From Hymenobacter duratus (lineage in GTDB: Bacteria; Bacteroidota; Bacteroidia; Cytophagales; Hymenobacteraceae): 64,000 bases of DNA. The stretch lies in assembly GCF_014698995.1 (NCBI RefSeq), contig NZ_JACWZZ010000002.1, positions 682,001 to 746,000 of the forward strand, in the 5' to 3' direction. A program made the translations under genes and the position numbers. Of the stretch, positions 43,417 through 51,133 are shown piece after piece; the stretch's first letter is position 1, and every line of letters starts with the position of its first letter. The notes under the pieces were generated by a model that saw nothing but the letters and a program-made list of their open reading frames with translations, did no database searches and was not told where the DNA came from.

Positions 43417-43896
43417 ATGAAACATCTGTTCTTCCTCTTGCTGCTCGTAGCTTCGGGCCCTTTGGCACTGGCTCAGCAGCCTGCTCCACCGACCAAGCAG
43501 CCCATCGAGTTGAAGGCCGGCCGCATGCAGGCGCAGGCCCGTCCCGCCGCCAACCGCCCCGATGTGGCCCCGCAGTACGTGGGGGGCGCGCAGGCAATGG
43601 GCGCCTTTTTTCAGGAGAACATAAAGTATCCGGAGGCCGCGCGCGTCAAAGGCCTTACCGGCAACGTGGAAGTCACGGCCACAGTCGGCGCGGATGGCCG
43701 TCTGAGCAACCCGGTAGTGGCCAAGTCTCTGTCTCCGGAGTGTGATGCTGAGGCGCTGCGGGTACTGGCCCTCATGCCGGCCTGGAAACCCGCCACCCGC
43801 AAGGGCGAGCCGGTGCCGGTACAGGTCAGGCTGCCGGTTCCTTTCGCCAACGGCAGCATTCTGCAGGTGGAGCAGGGAAAAACGAAATTTGAATAG
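43417..43896 (+). CDS. TonB C-terminal domain protein
   Basis: A 159-residue secreted protein with a signal peptide (LLLLVASGPLALAQ) and a Pro/Gln/Ala-rich linker. The C-terminal part contains ENIKYPEAARVKGLTGNVEVTATVGADG and VLALMPAWKPATRKGEPVPVQV, the TonB_C fold. With no N-terminal transmembrane helix retained after cleavage, it is not a standard energy transducer. Such proteins may be exported beta-sandwich partners or have lost the Ton motor role. A probable terminator follows. Confidence 0.88.
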   Translation: MKHLFFLLLLVASGPLALAQQPAPPTKQPIELKAGRMQAQARPAANRPDVAPQYVGGAQAMGAFFQENIKYPEAARVKGLTGNVEVTATVGADGRLSNPVVAKSLSPECDAEALRVLALMPAWKPATRKGEPVPVQVRLPVPFANGSILQVEQGKTKFE

Positions 43897-43917
43897 CAAT
43901 ACCAGACATAAGCAATG

Positions 43918-43971
43918 AGGAGTGAGAAGCAGGCCCTGTTCTGTTTCTCACTTCTTGTTTCTTCCTTTTAG
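43918..43971 (+). terminator. Probable terminator after TonB-like gene
   Basis: Arms GTGAGAAGCAG (43922-43932) and CTGTTTCTCAC (43941-43951) pair with one wobble and are followed by T-rich sequence up to 43970. Confidence 0.6.
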
Positions 43972-43977
43972 ATTGGA

Positions 43978-45822
43978 ATGGCCCGAAGCGGAATGAACAC
44001 CAGCGGCATCGACCTTGCGCCGGTGCCCGAGAAAAAGAAACTCAGCAAAGAAAGTTTTCAGCGCGGGCTGCGGATTTTCCGCTTCACGCTGCCCTACCGG
44101 GGCAAATTCATTATTGGGCTGCTGCTGCTGGCGTTCAGCACCAGCACGTTTCTGGCGTTTCCGTGGGTGGCCGGCAAGCTGGTAGATGCCGCCAACCACA
44201 AGCCCGTATCGCTGCCCGGCGGCCTCGTGCTCGACATCGACCGGATTGCGCTGCTACTGTTCTGCATCATTGTGCTGCAGGGTCTGTTTTCTTTCGGCCG
44301 GATCTGGTTTTTTACGCAGGTAAGCGAATTTACCGTGCGCGACATTCGGCGGGGGCTGTATCAGAAGTTCATGCACCTGCCCATCCCGTATTTCGAAACG
44401 CACCGCGTAGGCGAAATCAACTCCCGCATCACCACCGACGTCGCGCAGATTCAGGATGCCTTCTCGCTGACTCTGGCCGAATTGTTTCGGCAAGTCGCGA
44501 CGCTGCTGTTCAGCATCGGGGCCATCATGATGGTCAGCATCAAGCTTTCCTTGTTTATGCTGGCTACGTTTCCGCTGATTGTGGGGCTGGTATTCCTGTT
44601 CGGGCGCAACATTCGCGCCCTGTCGCGCACGACACAAGACGAGCTGGCCAAAACCAACATCATCGTAGCCGAAACCCTGCAGGCCATCAATACGGTGAAG
44701 GCTTTCACCAATGAGGGTTTTGAGGTGGACCGCTATAACTTCTCCCTGAATCGGGCCGTGAAGGCGGCTTTGCGCGGCAATATGTACCGGGGCGCTTTCG
44801 TATCCTTCGTGATTATCGGGCTGCTGGGCGGCATTATTCTGGTGCTCTGGCGAGGCGCTACGCTGGTCAGCTCTGCCGGCCCCGACCATCTGGAAATCGG
44901 CCAGTTGGTATCCTTTATCATCTATACCGGTTTTGTGGGGGCTTCCGTGGGCGGCCTCGGCGAGCTATACGGCAAAGTGCAGAGCACGCTGGGCGCCTCG
45001 GAGCGGATTCTGGAAATCCTAGACGAGCCCACGGAACCCACCCACCGGCCGCGCGTGGCTGGCCGCGCTCCGCTGGAAATCCGTGGCGACATCGACTACC
45101 AAAACGTGGCTTTCCGCTACCCCACCCGCCCCGACATGGCGGTGCTCAAAGACATCAGCTTTGATATTCAGGCCGGCGAGAAAATTGCGCTGGTGGGCCC
45201 GTCAGGCGCCGGCAAGTCCACGATTGTGCAGCTCTTGATGCAGTTCTATGAGTTGAGTGGTGGTAAAATCCTGATAGATGGCCGCCCCATCAGCCAGTAC
45301 GACCTGACGGAGCTGCGGGGCCACATCGGCATCGTGCCGCAGGAAACCCTTCTGTTCGGGGGCAGCATCCGCGAAAACATTGCGTATGGCAAAACAAACG
45401 CCACCGACGAGGAAATTGTGCAAGCGGCGCGCAAGGCCAATGCCTGGCAGTTCATCGAGTCGTTTCCGGAGGGGCTGGATACACTGGTGGGCGAGCGGGG
45501 CATCAAGCTCAGCGGCGGCCAGCGCCAGCGCGTAGCCATTGCCCGCGCCATCCTGAAAAACCCGGCCATCCTGATTCTCGACGAGGCTACCTCTTCTCTC
45601 GACTCAGAAAGCGAGAAACTGGTTCAGCAGGCCATGGACGAACTGATGCAGAACCGGACCAGCATCATCATTGCCCACCGCCTGAGCACCATCCGCAAAG
45701 CCGACAAGATCCTCGTGATTGACGGTGGCCGCATCGTGGAGCAGGGCACGCATGAGGTGCTGGCCCACAACGAAAATGGCCTCTATGCCAACCTGCTCAA
45801 GCTGCAGTTTGAGCTGAGCTAG
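43978..45822 (+). CDS. ABC exporter, fused permease and ATPase
   Basis: A 614-residue protein of the MsbA/MDR type. Residues of about 35-330 hold six transmembrane helices, and the ATPase follows: Walker A GPSGAGKST (407-415), signature LSGGQ (511-515), Walker B ILDEATSSLD (Asp535, Glu536) and the switch histidine in IIAHRLSTI. Homodimers of this group export lipids, drugs or peptides; the substrate is unknown. A YcxB-like gene follows after 42 bp. The start at 43978 follows GATTGGA and fits the domain start. Confidence 0.94.
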   Translation: MARSGMNTSGIDLAPVPEKKKLSKESFQRGLRIFRFTLPYRGKFIIGLLLLAFSTSTFLAFPWVAGKLVDAANHKPVSLPGGLVLDIDRIALLLFCIIVLQGLFSFGRIWFFTQVSEFTVRDIRRGLYQKFMHLPIPYFETHRVGEINSRITTDVAQIQDAFSLTLAELFRQVATLLFSIGAIMMVSIKLSLFMLATFPLIVGLVFLFGRNIRALSRTTQDELAKTNIIVAETLQAINTVKAFTNEGFEVDRYNFSLNRAVKAALRGNMYRGAFVSFVIIGLLGGIILVLWRGATLVSSAGPDHLEIGQLVSFIIYTGFVGASVGGLGELYGKVQSTLGASERILEILDEPTEPTHRPRVAGRAPLEIRGDIDYQNVAFRYPTRPDMAVLKDISFDIQAGEKIALVGPSGAGKSTIVQLLMQFYELSGGKILIDGRPISQYDLTELRGHIGIVPQETLLFGGSIRENIAYGKTNATDEEIVQAARKANAWQFIESFPEGLDTLVGERGIKLSGGQRQRVAIARAILKNPAILILDEATSSLDSESEKLVQQAMDELMQNRTSIIIAHRLSTIRKADKILVIDGGRIVEQGTHEVLAHNENGLYANLLKLQFELS

Positions 45823-45864
45823 GATTGGAAGAGGCTGCCTACTTTGATACCCTACTCCCCCACT

Positions 45865-46911
45865 ATGCATGCCCTTATTGTTGCCGACGTCCGTGTTTCT
45901 GAGGACGAATACGTTGCCATTTCCACACGTATGCACCAACGGCAACGGTGGATTACACTTGCGCTAACTGTAGTTTTACTTCTGTGTATGTTATGGTCCG
46001 ATGGAGGTCTTACTGATCTTACCTCCATTCTTACTACCGCAGGCCTGCTGGTTCTTTTGGTAGCGCTGACATGGTGGCTTGGGCGGCGGAAGTTTCGCAA
46101 ACAATACCGCAGCACTGCTTCCTTGCAGCACCCTGTAACGTATACCCTGTCGGCTGATGGGATTACAAGTCAGTCGGCACTTGGGCAAGCGTTGATAAGC
46201 TGGACCTCTATCCAGGCTATTCGTCCTTTAGACCGGTGGTTTGTCGTCACCCTTTCAACAGGGGTAAGCTTTCCCATAGATAGCCGCTGCGTACAGCCAC
46301 CCTACACGGCCACAGATCTTGCTACTATATTGGCTCAGAACGGTGCCACTCTTGGTTCCTCGCCTGCACCACCAGAAAGGCTTGCTATACCTGTTACAGA
46401 ATCAGGCATTTCTATATCTAATGTGCAGCCGACATTAGGGCAATATATGTGGCTTAGCTTACGCCTGACTGCAAAAACGACGCCTATTGTGTGGGTGCTG
46501 CTATTACCGCATGGCAGTGCGCTAGTAGTGCTCTGGAACTTACTATCAGGTACATATTCTCTACAAGAGTTGTGGCAGAATAACACCGGTCAGCTATTCA
46601 TGACAGTACTCTTTCTAGCTCTTCCGATTTTCATACTTTGGGCAACCCGGAAGCAGTACCTCACCAGTCCATTGCTCAAGCATCCGGTTACTTATTTACT
46701 CACCTCTGATAAGATGTTAGTCGATTCCTTAGGCTGCAACTCCGAAATCAGTTGGGTTGGTATTCAACAGGCTGTTCGCTACGGAAGGTGGATATTTCTG
46801 CAAACCACCCAGAACGCAGGCTATATTTTAGACATGCAACAGGTAACCTCTCCACACACGGCTACAGATGTGTTTTCGCTATTCCAAGACCAGCGCATAA
46901 CTCTGAAATAA
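45865..46911 (+). CDS. Double-module YcxB-like membrane protein
   Basis: Starting at ATG 45865 the protein has 348 residues and consists of two tandem copies of the same module. Each module has two transmembrane helices, then a beta domain, as in the YcxB-like family: first LQHPVTYTLSADGI with ISWTSIQAI and PYTATDLATIL, then LKHPVTYLLTSDKM with ISWVGIQQA and PHTATDVFSLF. The coding sequence is visibly richer in A and T than its neighbours, which suggests a separate origin or lower expression. Function is unknown. Related single-module genes lie at 48121 and 60744, and a fragment at 60531. Confidence 0.8.
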   Translation: MHALIVADVRVSEDEYVAISTRMHQRQRWITLALTVVLLLCMLWSDGGLTDLTSILTTAGLLVLLVALTWWLGRRKFRKQYRSTASLQHPVTYTLSADGITSQSALGQALISWTSIQAIRPLDRWFVVTLSTGVSFPIDSRCVQPPYTATDLATILAQNGATLGSSPAPPERLAIPVTESGISISNVQPTLGQYMWLSLRLTAKTTPIVWVLLLPHGSALVVLWNLLSGTYSLQELWQNNTGQLFMTVLFLALPIFILWATRKQYLTSPLLKHPVTYLLTSDKMLVDSLGCNSEISWVGIQQAVRYGRWIFLQTTQNAGYILDMQQVTSPHTATDVFSLFQDQRITLK

Positions 46912-47020
46912 AGTATTACAACATTGCTTTCGTCTCATCATTGTCCATTACCTGAATACTACTCACAAAGCCGACTCGACAGTGCAGCGCCTCGTCTGTA
47001 GTCGGGCCGTAAAATCCCAG

Positions 47021-47069
47021 TAGCTTTGAATCTTTGTGCCGCTTCGGAATTCGGAGCGGCCTATTTTTG
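47021..47069 (+). promoter_or_regulatory. Two candidate -7 elements upstream of CDF gene
   Basis: TAGCTTTG (47021-47028) and TATTTTTG (47062-47069) both match TAnnTTTG perfectly, at 92 and 51 bp before ATG 47121. A TTTG at 47033-47036 could serve as a -33 element for the second. Confidence 0.6.
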
Positions 47070-47120
47070 TACTGTCCTTCCCTGTCCAACGTCAGGGACA
47101 GTACCTGACCACCGTTCCTT

Positions 47121-48116
47121 ATGTCCGTCACCCGACTCAAACAACGTCTGGCTTTACTTTCGCTCGTGGTGAGCCTGGTGCTGGTGCTGGTGAAGTTCTA
47201 CGCCTATTTTCTCACCCGCTCGCAGGCCGTTTTGACCGACGCCCTGGAGTCCATCATCAATGTGGTGGCTAGTGGGTTTGCGCTCTACAGCGTGTATCTG
47301 GCCAGCCTGCCCAAAGACGAAAACCACCCGTACGGCCACGGCAAAATCGAGCATCTGTCGGTAGGGTTTGAGGGCGGCCTGATTCTGATGGCGGGTGGCT
47401 TTATTTTCTATTCGGCCGTCAAGTCCATGCTGTATCCGCACACGTTGGAGCAGCCGGGCTGGGGCATGGTGCTGCTGGCCGCTACGGCCATCGTAAATCT
47501 GCTGGTGGGCTTTGTGCTGGTGCGGGCCGGCCGCCAGCACCACTCGCCGGCTCTGGTCGGCGACGGACAGCACCTGTACATCGACTCGCTCAGCACGCTG
47601 GTTTCGTGCGCGGCGCTGCTCATGGTGCTGGTCACCGACGACGTAGTGTACGACTCCGCAGCTTCGGTGCTGCTGGGCGTGTTCATCGTCGTGAATGGCT
47701 ACCGCATGGTGCGCCGCTCGGTGGGCGGCCTCATGGACGAGTCGGATGTGGCCACGGTGGCGCAGGTAATTGGGGAGTTGCAGACGCTGCGCCAGCCCGC
47801 CTGGATAGATGTGCATAACCTGCGCGTGCTGCGCTACGGGGCCAATCTGCACATCGACTGCCACGTGAGCATGCCCTACTATTTCAGCTTGGAAGAAGTG
47901 CATACCGAAGTGCACCGCATCGAGGATTTTATTCGCACCCGGTTTGAGGTGGAAGTAGAAATGTTCGTGCACGCCGACCCTTGCTCGTTTGCGGCCTGCT
48001 CGCACTGCCACATGGCCGACTGCCCCGTGCGCCAGCATGCCTTCACCCGCGAAATTCCCTGGACCGTAGCCAACGCCATGAAGGACGAGCGGCATTATCT
48101 GGCAGAGCAAGCGTAA
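47121..48116 (+). CDS. Cation diffusion facilitator (CDF) family exporter
   Basis: A 331-residue protein with six transmembrane helices. The metal site DALESIIN and the typical HPYGHGKIEH loop follow helix 2. The cytosolic C-terminal domain includes NLRVLRYGANLHIDCHVSMPYYF and a Cys/His cluster (CSFAACSHCHMADC) near the end, which may bind zinc or another metal. CDF proteins export zinc, iron, manganese or cobalt by proton exchange. The extra Cys/His tail is typical of one Bacteroidota subgroup. The next gene starts four bases after the stop, so the two are likely coupled. Confidence 0.93.
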   Translation: MSVTRLKQRLALLSLVVSLVLVLVKFYAYFLTRSQAVLTDALESIINVVASGFALYSVYLASLPKDENHPYGHGKIEHLSVGFEGGLILMAGGFIFYSAVKSMLYPHTLEQPGWGMVLLAATAIVNLLVGFVLVRAGRQHHSPALVGDGQHLYIDSLSTLVSCAALLMVLVTDDVVYDSAASVLLGVFIVVNGYRMVRRSVGGLMDESDVATVAQVIGELQTLRQPAWIDVHNLRVLRYGANLHIDCHVSMPYYFSLEEVHTEVHRIEDFIRTRFEVEVEMFVHADPCSFAACSHCHMADCPVRQHAFTREIPWTVANAMKDERHYLAEQA

Positions 48117-48120
48117 GTAG

Positions 48121-48669
48121 ATGCCGGCCAGTATCACTGTCTCCGAGACGCAGCTTAGCGCCCTTGAGTTTACCCGGATTCACCAGATTCAGGAGCAGCG
48201 CCGCTACCCGGATGCGGTGCGGCAGCGCCAGATAGCGCCCCTGCCTTCGCCGGCCGGCTGGAACTATTGGTGGGTCGCAGGGTGGATTTTGCTGCTGCTT
48301 GCCGGCATCTGGCTGGCTCCTGAGCTCTGGCAGCGCTATCTGCGGCTGGCGCTATTTGCCTCTCTGATTACGGTCATCGGGCTGTTATATCAGCGTTATG
48401 AATACCGAAAAGCATTTCGGCAGAGCCCTACTGCTGGCCTCAACACGAGGTTCGAGGTGCTGGAAACGGGCATAATCGTTGAGCACGAAGGCCGGTTTAC
48501 TACCTTTCTGTGGCGTGAGTTCTACCGTATCCGGCACATCGAATCGTGGGTGTTGCTCTACCCCAATCAGGAGTTTTGCTACTACCTGGATCTGCGCAAC
48601 GTACAACCGCCCGCTACTGCATCCCAGGTGCTGAATCTGCTGACCAAACACAAACTTCTCACGCACTAG
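48121..48669 (+). CDS. YcxB-like membrane protein
   Basis: A 182-residue protein. A basic N-terminal stretch precedes two transmembrane helices (WVAGWILLLLAGIWLAPEL and LALFASLITVIGLLY), then the beta domain with FYRIRHIESWVLLYPNQ, YYLDLRNVQPPATASQV. It starts four bases after the CDF gene, so the two are probably co-translated. The last 174 bp of the gene are duplicated almost exactly at 60531-60704. Function is unknown. A link with metal export is only an inference from position. Confidence 0.82.
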   Translation: MPASITVSETQLSALEFTRIHQIQEQRRYPDAVRQRQIAPLPSPAGWNYWWVAGWILLLLAGIWLAPELWQRYLRLALFASLITVIGLLYQRYEYRKAFRQSPTAGLNTRFEVLETGIIVEHEGRFTTFLWREFYRIRHIESWVLLYPNQEFCYYLDLRNVQPPATASQVLNLLTKHKLLTH

Positions 48670-48679
48670 CTCCTGCCTG
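48496..48679 (+). repeat. 184-bp duplicated segment (donor copy)
   Basis: Aligned by eye with 60531-60714 there are six mismatches and no gaps over 184 bases. The block 48541-48672 is identical in both. This copy is the 3' end of an intact gene, so it is probably the source. Confidence 0.93.
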
Positions 48680-48700
48680 ACTTTTTGCGTCCCCTTTTCT

Positions 48701-50053
48701 ATGCCCAACGGCACCATTTTACTCATCGACGATGAGGCCATGCTACGCCAGGCCGTAGCCCGCACTCTGGAATTGGAAGGATATACCGTGCTACAGGCCC
48801 CCGACGCCCACCGCGGCTTGCAGACCTTACGCGAGCAGGCCGATAGTATCGGTGTTGTTCTTTCCGACGTGAAGCTGCCCGATGGCCGGGGCCTCGACCT
48901 GCTGCCGCGCTACAAAGCTCTGGCTCCGCTGGCCGAAGTCATCCTGATGACGGCCTACGGCACCATTCCCGACGGGGTGCGGGCCATGAAGGAAGGAGCC
49001 TTCGATTACCTGACCAAAGGCGACTCCGACGACCAGTTGCTGGTGGTGGTGGAGCGCGCAGCCGAAAAAGCGCGCCTGCAGCGCCGCGTGGCCGACCTCG
49101 AAAAGAAGGTGGGCACCCAGTACAGCTTCGACAGTATGATTGGCCACTCCGAGGCCCTGCTGCGGGCCCGTAAGCTGGCCGAGCGCGCGGCCCCCACCGA
49201 CAGCACGGTGCTGCTGGAAGGCCCCACGGGTGCGGGTAAGGAACTATTCGCCCAGGCCATTCACCAAGCTAGTCCGCGCCGCAGCAAGCCGTTTGTGGCC
49301 GTGAACTGCTCGGCCTTCCCGAAGGATTTGCTGGAATCGGAGCTGTTTGGGTACAAGAAAGGCGCGTTTACGGGCGCGCTGACGGATAAGAAGGGCCTGC
49401 TGGAAGAGGCCAACGGCGGCACCTTGTTTCTGGATGAAATCGGGGAGCTGGAGCTGAACGTGCAGGCCAAGTTCCTCAGGGTGCTCGAAACCCAGCAGTT
49501 CACCAAGCTCGGCGACACCAAGCCCACCAACGTGAACGTGCGCATTGTGGCCGCCACCAACCGCAACCTGCGCCAGGAAGCCGAAGCCGGCCATTTCCGG
49601 CCCGATTTATACTACCGCCTGGCCGTGTTTACGGTGCCGGTGCCGGGCCTGAACGAGCGGCGCGACGACGTGCCGCTGCTGGCCGAGTATTTCCTCCAAT
49701 TCTTCGCCGGCAAGCTGCGCCGCCGCCTGCGCGGCCTGGAGCCCGAGGTGCTGGAGCAGCTGCGCCGCCACGACTGGCGCGGCAACGTGCGGGAGCTGAA
49801 AAACGTGCTGGAACGCGCCGCCATCCTTGCCGACGGCGACACGCTCACCACCGACGACCTGCCTGCCGAGTTCCACTACCTGCCCGCCGCCCCCACCACC
49901 GACGAAGCCTCCGACAACAGCCTGCGCACCCTGGAAAAGCGCCAGATCCGCCAGGTGCTCCACGATACCGGCGGTAACAAGATGGAAGCCGCCCGCCAGC
50001 TCGGCATCGGTACCAAAACGCTCTACCGCAAGATTCAGGAGTATGGGCTGTAG
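48701..50053 (+). CDS. Sigma-54-dependent response regulator (NtrC family) of the kdp locus
   Basis: A 450-residue protein in three parts. The receiver domain (1-125) has acidic residues DDE at 10-12, and Asp56 in SDVKLPDG is the phosphorylation site. The AAA+ domain has Walker A GPTGAGKE (174-181) and GAFTGA (221-226), which is the sigma-54 contact loop. The Fis-type helix-turn-helix lies at the C-terminus (NKMEAARQLGIGTKTLYRKI). It should activate sigma-54 promoters after phosphorylation. Its gene lies just before the kdp genes and its presumed kinase at 58639 lies just after them. OmpR-type KdpE is absent from the window. A strong terminator separates it from the operon. Confidence 0.95.
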   Translation: MPNGTILLIDDEAMLRQAVARTLELEGYTVLQAPDAHRGLQTLREQADSIGVVLSDVKLPDGRGLDLLPRYKALAPLAEVILMTAYGTIPDGVRAMKEGAFDYLTKGDSDDQLLVVVERAAEKARLQRRVADLEKKVGTQYSFDSMIGHSEALLRARKLAERAAPTDSTVLLEGPTGAGKELFAQAIHQASPRRSKPFVAVNCSAFPKDLLESELFGYKKGAFTGALTDKKGLLEEANGGTLFLDEIGELELNVQAKFLRVLETQQFTKLGDTKPTNVNVRIVAATNRNLRQEAEAGHFRPDLYYRLAVFTVPVPGLNERRDDVPLLAEYFLQFFAGKLRRRLRGLEPEVLEQLRRHDWRGNVRELKNVLERAAILADGDTLTTDDLPAEFHYLPAAPTTDEASDNSLRTLEKRQIRQVLHDTGGNKMEAARQLGIGTKTLYRKIQEYGL

Positions 50054-50124
50054 AGACGCAACATCTTGCGTCTCGTCGTTGAACGACGCTGCCTGCGCAT
50101 CCCAGGGCTGAAGCCCTGGGATGC
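50053..50124. repeat. Cluster of three short hairpins downstream of the response regulator
   Basis: Hairpin 1: GAGACGCAA (50053-50061) with TTGCGTCTC (50066-50074). Hairpin 2: GTCGTT/AACGAC (50075-50087). Hairpin 3: GCATCCCAGGGCT (50097-50109) with AGCCCTGGGATGC (50112-50124). The last is related to the palindrome at 2943-2968. None has coding capacity. Confidence 0.8.
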
Positions 50125-50137
50125 AAGCACCCTACCA

Positions 50138-50187
50138 AACCGGGTTATTCTGACCAGCGCACCGGGTCAGAATGACCCGGTTTTTTT
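50138..50187 (+). terminator. Strong intrinsic terminator after response regulator gene
   Basis: 18-base arms (50138-50155 and 50165-50182) pair with one wobble, a 9-base loop, and a T run to 50187. It isolates the regulator from the kdp genes, so the operon needs its own promoter in 50188-50436. Confidence 0.93.
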
Positions 50188-50228
50188 GTGTCCGGGGCGT
50201 GGGATAGGAGAGAGGTAAAAATATTTTG

Positions 50229-50243
50229 ATCTGATAATCAGAT
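50229..50243 (+). promoter_or_regulatory. Operator-like palindrome upstream of kdp operon
   Basis: ATCTGATAATCAGAT is a perfect inverted repeat with a single central base, about 190 bp before the first operon gene. It directly follows TATTTTGATC, which contains an imperfect -7 element. The remainder of 50244-50436 shows no further signal I can identify. Confidence 0.5.
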
Positions 50244-50436
50244 TGATGCGATGAAAATGGTGGTTGCCGGCAGGATGTGGGCCCGGATTGGCAAGAAGCC
50301 GCCCGAGCCATTCGTCGATTCGGCAAACGGACCGAACCGGGGCCGGTGCTGGGGTGCCTGACAACCAGCCCAGCGCCATGCCCCGCCGACGCACGGCTCA
50401 CTCACGGACCCGTTCCACTTCTTTTCATCTCGTCAG

Positions 50437-50790
50437 ATGACTTCTTCTTCTGAAACCGCCACCCTGTTGCTGGAAAGCTTCCCCGAACTGGGGGCGGAAC
50501 TGCAGGTACCGGCCACGCGCCAGAGCCTGTACCGGCAGCTGAGCTGCTTTGCCACCTTCACCCGCGAAGCTGCCGAGGCCGGTCAGCTGGCCCTGCTCAA
50601 ACGCTGCTTCGAGGTGGCCGACCGCCTGCTACGCCAGGGCGACGCTTACCTGGCCCGCGCCATCGAAAACGTGTACCTGCACTGCCTGCACCTCGATGGC
50701 AGCACCTACGGCAACCAGCTGGCCCGCCAGCTCATGCCCAGCCGCCTCTACCAGACTTACAACTATCCGCACACCACCATGCTGCCCTAG
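50437..50790 (+). CDS. Small helical protein, first gene of kdp operon (DUF7674-like)
   Basis: A 117-residue soluble protein, helical, with the pattern LLESFPELGAELQVPATRQSLYRQL and two further helices (LALLKRCFEVADRLL; LARAIENVYLHCLHL). I associate this with DUF7674, found near kdp genes in Bacteroidota, though from memory only. Position at the head of the operon suggests a role in assembly or regulation of Kdp. The stop is 24 bp before the next small gene. Function is otherwise unknown. Confidence 0.85.
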   Translation: MTSSSETATLLLESFPELGAELQVPATRQSLYRQLSCFATFTREAAEAGQLALLKRCFEVADRLLRQGDAYLARAIENVYLHCLHLDGSTYGNQLARQLMPSRLYQTYNYPHTTMLP

Positions 50791-50814
50791 GGCCGCTGCT
50801 TTTCCGCTTCGCCA

Positions 50815-50910
50815 ATGGCTCCGCTCCTGATGATTCCCGTGCTCACGGCCGCCGGCCTGGCCGGTTTCTGGCTCTTCTACAAGTCCGTCGATTTCTTCGA
50901 CCAGATCTAA
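50815..50910 (+). CDS. 31-residue single-pass membrane peptide
   Basis: The ATG at 50815 opens a frame of 31 codons and a TAA stop. After a short N-terminus it has one hydrophobic helix (MIPVLTAAGLAGFWLFYKS) and ends VDFFDQI. It lies 24 bp after the DUF7674-like gene and 12 bp before kdpF. A conserved pair of small peptides before kdpA is plausible, and this one has the typical composition and tight spacing of a true gene. It would be missed by most ORF callers. Function may be to stabilise the KdpFABC complex. Confidence 0.6.
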   Translation: MAPLLMIPVLTAAGLAGFWLFYKSVDFFDQI

Positions 50911-50922
50911 CCCCGTCGCGCC

Positions 50923-51003
50923 ATGATGGTCACCCTGTTTTTCCTCTCCCTCGCCACGTTCGGCTACCTCTGCTACGTGCTGCTGCGCCCGGAGCGCTTC
51001 TAG
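50923..51003 (+). CDS. kdpF: Potassium-transporting ATPase subunit KdpF
   Basis: A 26-residue peptide that starts MMVTLFFLSLATFG and ends LLRPERF, the classic KdpF pattern of one transmembrane helix followed by a short charged tail (E. coli KdpF has 29 residues). It stabilises the KdpABC complex. The 12-bp spacing to the preceding peptide and the position ahead of kdpA support it. A second Met directly follows the first; either can start. Confidence 0.88.
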   Translation: MMVTLFFLSLATFGYLCYVLLRPERF

Positions 51004-51124
51004 TTGTTAGTTGCTGGTTGTCAGTTGTCAGGCGCTGGTTATCAAGCGGTTTATCCTGCCTGATAACGATAAAGTCGACAACTGACAACGAATAACTAGC
51101 AACTGACAACCAATAACTGACAAC
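51003..51124. repeat. Imperfect inverted repeat between kdpF and kdpA
   Basis: The left arm (51003-51031, beginning GTTGTTAGTTGCTGGTTGTC) matches the reverse complement of the right arm (51078-51124) with about 24 of 29 positions. The inner arms GTTATCA (51038-51044) and TGATAAC (51061-51067) also pair. The right side contains tandem variants of AACTGACAAC. It fills almost the whole 130-bp gap. Confidence 0.8.
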
Positions 51125-51133
51125 TCACCGAAA

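Noticed and set aside
50276..50300. Sigma-54-like sequence TTGGCAAGAAGCCGCC before kdp
   Set aside because: The distance between GG and GC is 9 bases, not 10, and the surrounding bases do not match the consensus.
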